Assembly (NCBI RefSeq): GCF_022601735.1 | Contig: NZ_JAKUMM010000009.1 | Location: forward strand, 1-64,000 | DNA from: Atopomonas sediminilitoris | GTDB taxonomy: Bacteria > Pseudomonadota > Gammaproteobacteria > Pseudomonadales > Pseudomonadaceae | Direction: 5' to 3' | DNA: 64,000 bases | In this document: positions 53,482 through 60,999 of the stretch, one piece after another | How the letters are laid out: each line of letters starts with the position of its first letter | How positions within the stretch are numbered: the first letter of the stretch is position 1 | Program-made: the position numbers and the translations under genes | Notes under the pieces: generated by a model | The model's input: the letters and a program-made list of their open reading frames with translations, nothing else | Database searches by the model: none | Told to the model about the DNA's origin: nothing

Positions 53482-54432
53482 ATGAGTTTGCAAACACTAC
53501 GTACTTTGCTTGCCGATAAGCTGGGCGGCAACAGCCCCAGCACTATTCTCAGTGCGGATCAATCCACCGGCCAGCAGCCTATGACGTTGGGCGATATAGA
53601 GGAGCACACTGAAAACTACCTGGCCGTCGAAAATGGCGAAGGTAAATACCGGGGGGGGTTGACGGGGGCTTTGGCGGGAGTCGGAGCGCTTCTTTGCGCA
53701 TACTTAGCAGTTACTGATTATCTCGCTGGGGATATTGAAGGCACTATTGATTCTGCCCTGTTCGCACTGGCGCTATTTTTTATACCTTTCCTATGGGAGG
53801 TGATGCGCCCCCTACCTTTGCCCATCCTGTTTAATCGCCGCACCCGCGAACTCTATTTCGAACAAGACCGCGAGCTATACCACAGCCCTTGGGATTGCAT
53901 CGCGGCTGCGGCCTATGAGTTCCATATGGTTGGCCCTTACACCGGGGGCATGCGCAATGCCGCACTTGAAGTATTGGTGCATCGCTTTAATCACCCAGAA
54001 GAACAGATGTTGTTGAGCCTCGGCCTGCCCATCGGCAAAAGCCTCGACCTACAAGAAAGCTTCTGGGAGTATCTGCGTTCTTATATGAACAACGGTCCCT
54101 GGTTTGATGAGCAGGGGAATAACAGTACGTCGGATGCCTTTGCCAAAAGTCAGCTGGAGGTACGTTACCGTGCCGGCCAAGTGCTGCCTTTCACCTGGCA
54201 GCAGCTTCAGGAAGAGCGCCGTGCCGCAGGCGGCAAGAACTACCTCGACTACTCCAGTGCGGTGATGCTGGTCTGTGCGACTCTTCTTTATCCCATGGGC
54301 GCTATTCAGGAATTCACCTACAACATCGCCAAACGCCGCGCCCGCAGTCGTTGGCCGGACGTGGTGACGGAGCGCCTGCATGAGGGTGGGCCTATCACAC
54401 GCTTAATCGACCTGGAGCAGGAAAAGGTGTGA
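53482..54432 (+). CDS. DUF6708-type membrane immunity protein, copy 1
   Basis: 316 residues, start five bases after the effector stop. Residues 1-50 (LADKLGGNSPSTILSADQST) are cytoplasmic. Two TM helices (about 56-75 and 85-105: GALAGVGALLCAYLAVTDYL; IDSALFALALFFIPFLWE) follow, then LPILFNRRTRELYFEQD and the DUF6708 body. The cognate immunity candidate for the 962-aa effector, being adjacent. It is nearly identical to copy 2 except in the TM region and the last 30 residues. Confidence 0.85.
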   Translation: MSLQTLRTLLADKLGGNSPSTILSADQSTGQQPMTLGDIEEHTENYLAVENGEGKYRGGLTGALAGVGALLCAYLAVTDYLAGDIEGTIDSALFALALFFIPFLWEVMRPLPLPILFNRRTRELYFEQDRELYHSPWDCIAAAAYEFHMVGPYTGGMRNAALEVLVHRFNHPEEQMLLSLGLPIGKSLDLQESFWEYLRSYMNNGPWFDEQGNNSTSDAFAKSQLEVRYRAGQVLPFTWQQLQEERRAAGGKNYLDYSSAVMLVCATLLYPMGAIQEFTYNIAKRRARSRWPDVVTERLHEGGPITRLIDLEQEKV

Positions 54433-55388
54433 TAAGCCTACAAATCTTACGTACTCTGCTTGCCGATAAGCTGGGCGGCAACAGCCCCAGCACTATTCTC
54501 AGTGCGGATCAAACCACCGGCCAGCAGCCCATGACCTTGGGCGATATAGAGGAACACACCGAAAACTACTTGGCCCTGGAAAATGGCGAAGGCAAATACC
54601 GCGGAATGTTGACTGGGATTCTCGGATATCTAGGGCTTTTCTTTGCATCATTCGCCATTGCCTTTTGGTTTGATGGCCGACATCAGTCGGCTATTGATAC
54701 TTTTCTGGTTGCTATGGCGTGTCTGCTTTCCCCTTTCTTGTGGGAGGTGCTGCGCCCCCTACCTCTACCCATCCTGTTTAATCGCCGTACCCGCGAACTC
54801 TATTTCGAACAAGACGGCGAGCTATACCACAGCCCTTGGGATGGCATCGCCGCTGCGGCCTATGAGTTTCACATGGTTGGCCCTTACACCGGGGGCATGC
54901 GCAATGCAGCGCTTGAAGTATTGGTGCATCGCTTTAATCATCCAGAAGAACAGATGTTGCTGAGCCTTGGTCTGCCTATAGGCAAAAGCCTGGACCTGCA
55001 GGAAAGCTTCTGGGAGTACCTGCGCGCTTATATGAACAACGGCCCCTGGTTCGATGAGCAGGGTAATAACAGTGCGTCGGATGCCTTTGCCAAAAGTCAG
55101 CTGGAGGTACGTTACCGTGCCGGCCAAGTGTTGCCTTTCACCTGGCAGCAGCTCCAGGAAAAGCGCCGTGCCGCTGGCGGCAAGAACTACCTCGACTACT
55201 CCAGTGCGGTGATGCTGGTCTGTGCGACTCTTCTTTATCCCATGGGCGCTATTCAGGAATTCACCTACAACATCGCCAAACGCCGCGCCCGCAGTCGTTG
55301 GCACCAGATAGTGTCAGAGCGACTTCAATCCGACGGCCCAACTACCCGGCTGATTGATCTGGAGCGCGAACGTGGGCTGGACGTTTAA
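54429..55388 (+). CDS. DUF6708-type membrane immunity protein, copy 2
   Basis: 319 residues, GTG start overlapping the copy 1 stop (GTGA); the position of the copy 1 ATG reads ATA here. The first 58 and residues about 105-285 are almost the same as copy 1. The TM hairpin differs strongly (GILGYLGLFFASFAIAFWF; IDTFLVAMACLLSPFLWE). The last 29 codons are not like copy 1 but identical to copy 3 at DNA level (55299-55388 equals 56621-56710). It is therefore a recombinant gene. Probably gives immunity to a different VasX-like toxin. Confidence 0.85.
   Translation: MISLQILRTLLADKLGGNSPSTILSADQTTGQQPMTLGDIEEHTENYLALENGEGKYRGMLTGILGYLGLFFASFAIAFWFDGRHQSAIDTFLVAMACLLSPFLWEVLRPLPLPILFNRRTRELYFEQDGELYHSPWDGIAAAAYEFHMVGPYTGGMRNAALEVLVHRFNHPEEQMLLSLGLPIGKSLDLQESFWEYLRAYMNNGPWFDEQGNNSASDAFAKSQLEVRYRAGQVLPFTWQQLQEKRRAAGGKNYLDYSSAVMLVCATLLYPMGAIQEFTYNIAKRRARSRWHQIVSERLQSDGPTTRLIDLERERGLDV
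55299..55388 (+). repeat. 90-bp direct repeat, copy 1
   Basis: Identical, base by base as read, to 56621-56710. It covers the 3' end of two immunity genes. The bases after it (55389-55455) also resemble those after the second copy (56711-56790), so the duplicated unit extended into the spacer. Confidence 0.9.
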
Positions 55389-55439
55389 AACCCGCAAATT
55401 TAGCGACAAGCAGTAAGAATATCGCTTCCGGCAAATGCT

Positions 55440-55763
55440 CAGCCAAAGATCCTTTGATCCTGCGCCTGCCCGGCCAGGTCGCCTTGAGCGACGATATGCT
55501 CTACTTCAAGGGTGAAGAGGTCTGGGGCGGCCTGTTCGGTTTCGGCAGCCTGCGCAAATCGGTGGAATGGACCGGCAAGGACTTCGACCGCCATGAGGGC
55601 ACTCGGATCAGCACCGAAGCCGGCGTCGCCACCTACCGGCGCGTCTACCACCGAGACCGCGAAGGACGCGAACTGAATAAAATCAGTGGGAAACTAAGCT
55701 ATTCCCCCCCTGGAAGGCCTTACCCTTCCCGCTATCGACATCAAGGACATCGCATGGCTCTAA
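55440..55763 (+). pseudogene. Orphan effector C-terminal tail
   Basis: Encodes ILRLPGQVALSDDMLYF and GKDFDRHEGTRISTE through RELNKISGKLSYSP, homologous to the last 100 residues of the 962-aa effector (LILPGQKAY...LKRISGTLIYQPIEG). No start or upstream effector domains are present. Near the end, a run of seven C (55704-55710) where six would keep frame shifts reading; removing one C restores LEGLTLPAIDIKDIAWL and a stop at 55761-55763. That stop overlaps the next immunity gene's ATG, the same coupling as intact pairs. Confidence 0.85.
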
Positions 55764-56710
55764 GAGACCTGATCCAGCAGGCGCATCAAAAATACGGCCA
55801 AGCACCCAGCGCAGTCTTGGCGGCCGACCAGCCCACAGGTGAAAAGCCTATGGAGCTGTTTATTACCGACGAACATACTGAGTATTACATGGCGTTACAG
55901 ACAGGCGGAGATAGCGATAGAGGGATGCTAACTGGAGCTTTAGGAGGCGTTTTAGGTGTAGGTTTCGCTGGCCTATCTATTTTCCTGGCCTTAAATGGAA
56001 AGTGGGAAGGGGTACCTATTGGCTTTATTCTTGCCTTTTTTTCTTTCATCGTCCCCTTTCTCTGGGAAAGCAGACGTCCACTCCCTTTGCCTATTCTATT
56101 TAACCGCCGCAACCGCGAAGTCTATTTCGACCACAACGGCTTGCTCTATCACAGCCCTTGGGACGGCATCCAAGCCGTTGCCTGCGAGTTTCAGATCGTC
56201 GGCCCTTATACCGCCGGCATGAACAATGCCTCGCTAGAGATACTCGTGCGCCGCCTCGGCGAGCCGGACAACGCCCTGATGGTCAGCCTAGGCGCGCCGA
56301 TGGGCAAGACTCTGGCCATGCAGAAAGGCTTCTGGGAATACATCCGCGCCTATATGAACAACGGCCCCTGGTTCGACAAGGATGGCAACCACAGCACCTC
56401 AGATGAGTTTGTTACAAGCCAACTAGCCGCGCATACAAAACCGACAGGCTTTCTCGCCTATACACGCCAAACCATCGCAGAGAAGAAAGCGGCAGCAGGC
56501 GGCAAAAACTACCTCAGCGGGATCGACGCTGCACTTTTCGTGGGGCACCTATTTTTCTACCCGATGGATTGGATTCAAGAGTTCACCTACAACGTAGCCA
56601 AGCGCCGCTCGCGCAACCGCTGGCACCAGATAGTGTCAGAGCGACTTCAATCCGACGGCCCAACTACCCGGCTGATTGATCTGGAGCGCGAACGTGGGCT
56701 GGACGTTTAA
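55754..56710 (+). CDS. DUF6708-type membrane immunity protein, copy 3
   Basis: 318 residues, ATG overlapping the restored stop of the orphan effector tail. Same plan: MALRDLIQQAHQKYGQAPSA, two TM helices (GALGGVLGVGFAGLSIFLAL; GFILAFFSFIVPFLWE), LPILFNRRNREVYFDHN and the DUF6708 body. It is about half identical to copies 1 and 2 over the body and identical to copy 2 in the last 29 residues. It is the immunity partner of the orphan tail and probably protects against an effector no longer complete in this strain. Confidence 0.85.
   Translation: MALRDLIQQAHQKYGQAPSAVLAADQPTGEKPMELFITDEHTEYYMALQTGGDSDRGMLTGALGGVLGVGFAGLSIFLALNGKWEGVPIGFILAFFSFIVPFLWESRRPLPLPILFNRRNREVYFDHNGLLYHSPWDGIQAVACEFQIVGPYTAGMNNASLEILVRRLGEPDNALMVSLGAPMGKTLAMQKGFWEYIRAYMNNGPWFDKDGNHSTSDEFVTSQLAAHTKPTGFLAYTRQTIAEKKAAAGGKNYLSGIDAALFVGHLFFYPMDWIQEFTYNVAKRRSRNRWHQIVSERLQSDGPTTRLIDLERERGLDV
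56621..56710 (+). repeat. 90-bp direct repeat, copy 2
   Basis: Second copy of the repeat at 55299-55388, forming the 3' end of the third DUF6708 gene. Recombination between the two copies would delete or duplicate the orphan tail plus immunity gene as a 1.3-kb unit. Confidence 0.9.
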
Positions 56711-56835
56711 AAGGCCGCAGATTTAACGATAAGCACTAGGCATATAGCCTCCGGCTCGGATGCTCAGTCAAAGGCGCTTTGATCCAGCCCTGCCGTCCTG
56801 CGCGACGATAAGCACAATCAGCCCAGAGCTCTTAC

Positions 56836-56940
56836 ATGCTTCAGAATAAATACGACCGCCTGCCCCATACCGGCGACTTTGAACAAGAAAACGATACCGA
56901 GGAGTTTTACCTCTCACCCAAGCCGGTTCCCATTGGTTGA
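56836..56940 (+). pseudogene. 34-codon remnant at the distal end of the cargo array
   Basis: ATG to TGA, encoding MLQNKYDRLPHTGDFEQEN and ending EEFYLSPKPVPIG. It resembles the acidic N-terminal stretch of a DUF6708-like immunity protein but stops after 34 residues. It lies at the outer edge of the array, just before the housekeeping genes. It may be the last trace of an older immunity gene. The rest of the 350-base gap (56711-57062) shows only the duplicated spacer and no other gene. Confidence 0.45.
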
Positions 56941-57062
56941 TGGGCGGGTGCTGGGGCAGCGATTGAATTCGCATCTGCCGTATATCCCGCATATCCCACA
57001 CCACCTTGAAAACGTGTTTTAAAGCCGCATGTATAGCCAAGCCCACTCGCAAGGATGCTCTC

Positions 57063-57524
57063 ATGCCGCACTATCACCTCGCCCAGATCAACATCGCCCG
57101 CGCCAAGGCGCCGCTCGACAGCCCAGTGATGCACGGATTCACTAGTCGCCTCGAGGCCGTCAATGCCATCGCCGAAGGTAGCCCTGGTTTTATCTGGCGC
57201 CTGCAAACCGAAGAAGGCGATGCCACCAGCTTGCGGGTGTTTGCTGACCCGCAGATCATCGTCAACCTATCGGTGTGGCGCGATGTCGAGGCGCTGAAAG
57301 CCTTTGTCTTCAGCGGTGAACACTTGCAGTTGCTACAAAACAAAAAGGCGTGGTTCGACAAACTCACCACCCCGTCACTGGCGCTATGGTGGGTGCCTGC
57401 AGGTCACCAGCCCAGCATCGAGGAAGCCAAGCAAGCGCTGCACGATCTTGCCGAACACGGCAGCAGTCCTCGGGCATTTAGCATCGCTCAACCGATGCCG
57501 CAGCCGCTGTTCAACCCCGCCTAA
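57063..57524 (+). CDS. DUF3291 domain protein
   Basis: 153 residues from the ATG at 57063. The DUF3291 pattern is clear: YHLAQINIARAKAPLDSP, GSPGFIWRLQTEEGDAT, NLSVWRDVEALKAFVF and LALWWVPAGHQPSIEEA. The family has a dimeric alpha/beta-barrel (antibiotic monooxygenase-like) fold and unknown role. Followed after 22 bases by a flavodoxin-fold oxidoreductase, so possibly co-transcribed. Confidence 0.9.
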   Translation: MPHYHLAQINIARAKAPLDSPVMHGFTSRLEAVNAIAEGSPGFIWRLQTEEGDATSLRVFADPQIIVNLSVWRDVEALKAFVFSGEHLQLLQNKKAWFDKLTTPSLALWWVPAGHQPSIEEAKQALHDLAEHGSSPRAFSIAQPMPQPLFNPA

Positions 57525-57546
57525 ACACCACGACAAGGACGCCCGT

Positions 57547-58131
57547 ATGCCCGCGAAGAGAATTGCTTTAATCCTCGGCCACCCCGACCGCACAAGCTTT
57601 TGTGGGGCGATTGCCGATACCTATGTGCAAAACGCCCAAGCCGCCGGGCATGAAGTACGCAGCTTTTACTTAGGCGAGTTGGACTTCGACCCCATCCTGC
57701 GCCACGGCTATCGGCAGCGGCAGACCTTAGAACCGGCGCTGGAGCAGATCCAGCAGGCCCTGTCTTGGGCCGAGCACTTAGTGTTGGTGTATCCGGTGTG
57801 GTGGGGTTCGATGCCGGCGCTGCTCAAGGGCTTGTTCGACCGTGTGCTGCTCCCGGGCTTTGCCTTCAAGTACCGGCAAAACTCATCCCTGTGGGACAAG
57901 CTACTGGCAGGCCGCAGCGCCCAAGCGTTTCTCACGATGGATACACCAGCCTGGTATTTTCGTTGGATCTACAAGATGCCTGCGCACCATCAGCTGAAGA
58001 AAACCATTTTAGAGTTCTGCGGCATCAAGCCGGTGCGCATCAACACTTTCGCACCAGTTCGCTATGCCAGCGAACAACAACGCCAGCGCTGGCTACAGCA
58101 CGTTGCCAAGATTGCCAGTAGCACCCTGTGA
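57547..58131 (+). CDS. NAD(P)H quinone oxidoreductase, flavodoxin fold
   Basis: 194 residues from the ATG at 57547. The N-terminal ILGHPDRTSFCGAIADTYV is an FMN-binding loop, followed by LVLVYPVWWGSMPALLKGLFDRVLLPGFAF, diagnostic for the MdaB/NQO1-like family. Predicted two-electron reduction of quinones or azo compounds with FMN. It ends one base before the convergent TetR gene. Confidence 0.9.
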   Translation: MPAKRIALILGHPDRTSFCGAIADTYVQNAQAAGHEVRSFYLGELDFDPILRHGYRQRQTLEPALEQIQQALSWAEHLVLVYPVWWGSMPALLKGLFDRVLLPGFAFKYRQNSSLWDKLLAGRSAQAFLTMDTPAWYFRWIYKMPAHHQLKKTILEFCGIKPVRINTFAPVRYASEQQRQRWLQHVAKIASSTL

Positions 58132-58132
58132 T

Positions 58133-58825
58133 TTAAGCGGGCGCAAGCGCGTGGCCAACGTCGCTCGGCACCACCACACTCAAGGGCACCGCCAGCCGCG
58201 CCAATAGCTGATCCAGCTCGGCGCGGTAGGCCTCGCTGACCCAAGCGCTTTCCAGCTGCACCAATTGCAATACGCCACGGCGCAGTTTTTCTGGGGTGAT
58301 GGCCTCTTCACGCTCACTGACGGTGGCGACAAAACGCACCCACGAGGTCAGCATCACCAAGCCATTGACGGCCAAGGTCTCGGCCAGCTCATCGGTGATG
58401 TTAAGAATCCCAGCACGCGCAAAGGCCAGATAAATCTGCTGGGCACTATGCAACGCACTGCGGGCGAATTGGCGGTAACGCTGCGCCAAGGCCTCGTCAC
58501 TGTCGAGGATGTGTTCCAAGTCGCGGTGAATAAAGCGGTAGTGCCACATGCCGTGCAGCAAAGATTCCAAATAGAACGCCTTGTCATCCATGGTCATCGC
58601 GCGGCCGCTGGGCGGCTTGAGAAAGCTCTCCACTTGCACCGCGTAGCGCTCAAACAGTTCCGCGATGATCTCGCTCTTATTGCGGAAGTGGTAATACAGG
58701 TTGCCGGGTGAAATCTCTAGATGCGCGGCGATGTGGTTGGTGGTGACGTTGCGCTCGCCTTGTTGGTTGAACAGCTCAAGGCTGGCTTCAATGATGCGAT
58801 CGCGGGTTTTAATGCGGGGTGCCAT
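58133..58825 (-). CDS. TetR-family regulator
   Basis: 230 residues from MAPRIKTRDRIIEASLELF. An ATG sixteen codons upstream (58873) lies on the edge of the operator-like repeat and is less likely. The N-terminal helix-turn-helix reads VTTNHIAAHLEISPGNLYYHF, followed by a large helical ligand domain. It is divergent from the aldehyde dehydrogenase gene and probably represses it and perhaps itself. From memory it corresponds to P. aeruginosa PA0367. Confidence 0.9.
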   Translation of the reverse strand: MAPRIKTRDRIIEASLELFNQQGERNVTTNHIAAHLEISPGNLYYHFRNKSEIIAELFERYAVQVESFLKPPSGRAMTMDDKAFYLESLLHGMWHYRFIHRDLEHILDSDEALAQRYRQFARSALHSAQQIYLAFARAGILNITDELAETLAVNGLVMLTSWVRFVATVSEREEAITPEKLRRGVLQLVQLESAWVSEAYRAELDQLLARLAVPLSVVVPSDVGHALAPA

Positions 58826-58872
58826 AGGGAAGTTACCCAATTTTACAGTTTGTCTTCGGCGCTGATTTGACA

Positions 58873-58894
58873 TTTTAGAGCAATAACTCTAAAA
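58873..58894. promoter_or_regulatory. Inverted repeat, probable TetR operator
   Basis: TTTTAGAG, six bases (CAATAA), CTCTAAAA: perfect eight-base arms between the divergent regulator and aldehyde dehydrogenase genes. Size and position fit a TetR-dimer site controlling both directions. Confidence 0.7.
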
Positions 58895-58977
58895 ATACCC
58901 AACGGAAAATTGTCCGACAGCCTTCTTGCCGTGTGCGCTGACGGAAACGCCCCGAACGCCCACAGAGGAATAGCCCC

Positions 58978-60411
58978 ATGGTAGCCGACGTCGCTTATCT
59001 GCAAGATACCCAGCAAGCGCTGGGATTAATGAACAGCCAATTCAATGCCATGCGCGACGCCTATCGTGCCAACCCTATGCCCAGCGCCGAAGAGCGCCGC
59101 GCCAACCTGGCCAAGCTGCGCAAGGTCATTCTGGACAACCAAGACTCGCTGATCGAAGCCATGAGTGCTGACTTCAGCAACCGTGCGCGCGAAGAATCAC
59201 TGCTGGCCGAGATCATGCCCAGCCTGCACGGCATCGACTACGTCAGCAAACACCTGAAAAAGTGGATGAAGCCCTCGCGCCGCAGCGTTGGCTTGGCGTT
59301 CCAGCCGGCCAGCGCCCGTGTGATGTATCAGCCCAAGGGCTTGGTGGGCGTGATCGTACCGTGGAACTACCCGCTGTACTTAGCGATCGGCCCACTGGCC
59401 GGCGCACTGGCGGCCGGTAACCGCGTGATGCTGAAAATGAGCGAATTCACCCCCGCCACCTCGCAGCTATTCAAAGCACTGATCGAGCAAGTGTTCGACG
59501 CTAAGCACGTGTGCGTGGTGCTGGGCGAGGCCGAAGTCGGCGCCGGTTTCTCTAAGCTGGCCTTCGACCACCTGCTGTTCACAGGCTCTACCGCTGTCGG
59601 TCGTCACGTGATGCGCGCCGCCGCCGACAACCTGACCCCCGTCACCCTCGAACTGGGCGGCAAGTCGCCGGCCATCATCGCGCCAGAAGCCGACATGGCC
59701 GACGCCGCCGAGCGCATGGGCTTTGGTAAGACCATGAACGCTGGGCAAACCTGCGTGGCGCCTGATTACGTGCTGGTGCCACGTGCGCGCCAACAAGAAT
59801 TTGTTGCGGCTTGGCAGAAGCAGATTTGCACCTTCTACCCTGAGATTGAAACCAATCCGGACTACACCGCGATCATCAACGAGCGCCAGCTGAGCCGCCT
59901 GCAAAGCTATCTTGAAGATGCCAAGGCCAAAGGCGCCGACGTGCTGGCGATGCACAAAACCTGCAAAGGTCGCCGTCTGCAGCACCACTTGGTGCTCAAC
60001 GTAAATGACGACATGAAGATCATGCAGGACGAGATCTTTGGCCCGCTGCTGCCAGTGATCCCCTACGACACGCTGGAAGAGGCGGTGAATTTCATCAACG
60101 ACCGCGATCGTCCACTGGCGCTGTACTTCTTCGGCAGCGACAAAGCCCAGCAAAACTACGTGCTCAGCCACACCCATTCAGGTGGCGTGTGCATCAACGA
60201 TGCGCTGCTGCACGTCGCCCAAGACGACATGCCCTTTGGCGGTGTCGGCCCCTCGGGCATGGGCCACTACCACGGCCACGAAGGCTTCAAAACCTTCAGC
60301 CACGCCAAGAGCATTTACGACAAGCCGACCTGGTACAACGGCGCCAAGCCGATCTACCCGCCGTATGGCACCGCGCTGCAAAAGCTGGTCTTCAAGCTGT
60401 TTATTCGCTGA
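58978..60411 (+). CDS. Coniferyl-aldehyde-dehydrogenase-type aldehyde dehydrogenase
   Basis: 477 residues. Full ALDH fold: GVIVPWNYPLYLAIGPLAGA, LLFTGSTAVGRHVM, glutamate in TLELGGKSPA and catalytic cysteine in NAGQTCVAPDY. A C-terminal hydrophobic end (LQKLVFKLFIR) may touch membrane. It oxidises aldehydes to acids with NAD(P)+. Likely co-transcribed with the Tat protein and GMC oxidoreductase, which would supply the aldehyde from an alcohol. Confidence 0.93.
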   Translation: MVADVAYLQDTQQALGLMNSQFNAMRDAYRANPMPSAEERRANLAKLRKVILDNQDSLIEAMSADFSNRAREESLLAEIMPSLHGIDYVSKHLKKWMKPSRRSVGLAFQPASARVMYQPKGLVGVIVPWNYPLYLAIGPLAGALAAGNRVMLKMSEFTPATSQLFKALIEQVFDAKHVCVVLGEAEVGAGFSKLAFDHLLFTGSTAVGRHVMRAAADNLTPVTLELGGKSPAIIAPEADMADAAERMGFGKTMNAGQTCVAPDYVLVPRARQQEFVAAWQKQICTFYPEIETNPDYTAIINERQLSRLQSYLEDAKAKGADVLAMHKTCKGRRLQHHLVLNVNDDMKIMQDEIFGPLLPVIPYDTLEEAVNFINDRDRPLALYFFGSDKAQQNYVLSHTHSGGVCINDALLHVAQDDMPFGGVGPSGMGHYHGHEGFKTFSHAKSIYDKPTWYNGAKPIYPPYGTALQKLVFKLFIR

Positions 60412-60420
60412 GTACGTTTG

Positions 60421-60972
60421 ATGAACGCCTCCAATAACCACAACCTTGCCTTGGCGGTTAGCCGCCGAGGCCTGCTGAAGTTCAGCCTGATGGGTAGCGC
60501 CATGTTGGCTGCCGCTGGCGTGACTGCCAGCCTCAGTGGCTGTTCCTCCAGTCAGCCTGACACGGGCTACCAAGTGCTGCGCCGCGAGGACGTGAGCTTT
60601 CTCAGCGCACTGATTCCAGTCGTCATGCAAGGCACCTTTGTCGCTGGCAAAGAAGCCACCGCCACGCAACTGACACTGCAAGCTTTTGATCGCAACTTGG
60701 CGCACTTCTCCCCAGAAGTGCTCAAGCTGATGCAACAGCTGTTGGATGTGCTCGGCATGGCGTTTACCCGCGGCCCGCTGACCGGCGTATGGGGCAGCTG
60801 GGACAGCGCCTCCCGCGAGGAAGTCACCGCCTTTCTCGAGCGCTGGAAAAACAGCAGCATCAGCCTGCTCAACATGGGGTATTCCTCGTTGGTGCAGCTG
60901 ATCCCGATGGCCTGGTATGGCCAAACCGAGGCGTGGGGCCACTGTGGCTACCCAGGCCCGCCAACCATCTAA
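60421..60972 (+). CDS. Tat-exported lipoprotein, possible GMC oxidoreductase partner
   Basis: 183 residues from the ATG at 60421. The twin-arginine motif SRRGLLKFS is followed by a hydrophobic stretch ending LSGCSS, so it appears to be a Tat substrate with a lipobox. The mature part is helical (ALIPVVMQGTF; FSPEVLKLMQQLLDVLG), reminiscent of the small subunit of gluconate 2-dehydrogenase-type enzymes. The GMC enzyme next door has no signal peptide and could be carried out with it. Confidence 0.8.
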   Translation: MNASNNHNLALAVSRRGLLKFSLMGSAMLAAAGVTASLSGCSSSQPDTGYQVLRREDVSFLSALIPVVMQGTFVAGKEATATQLTLQAFDRNLAHFSPEVLKLMQQLLDVLGMAFTRGPLTGVWGSWDSASREEVTAFLERWKNSSISLLNMGYSSLVQLIPMAWYGQTEAWGHCGYPGPPTI

Positions 60973-60999
60973 GCCAGCGCACGCGCGAGAGAACACACC

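Noticed and set aside
55454..56710. A single 418-aa gene joining the effector tail to the third DUF6708 protein
   Set aside because: The fusion results from one extra C in a C-run; the immunity homology starts at its own ATG (55754) and the tail frame, once corrected, ends at 55763.
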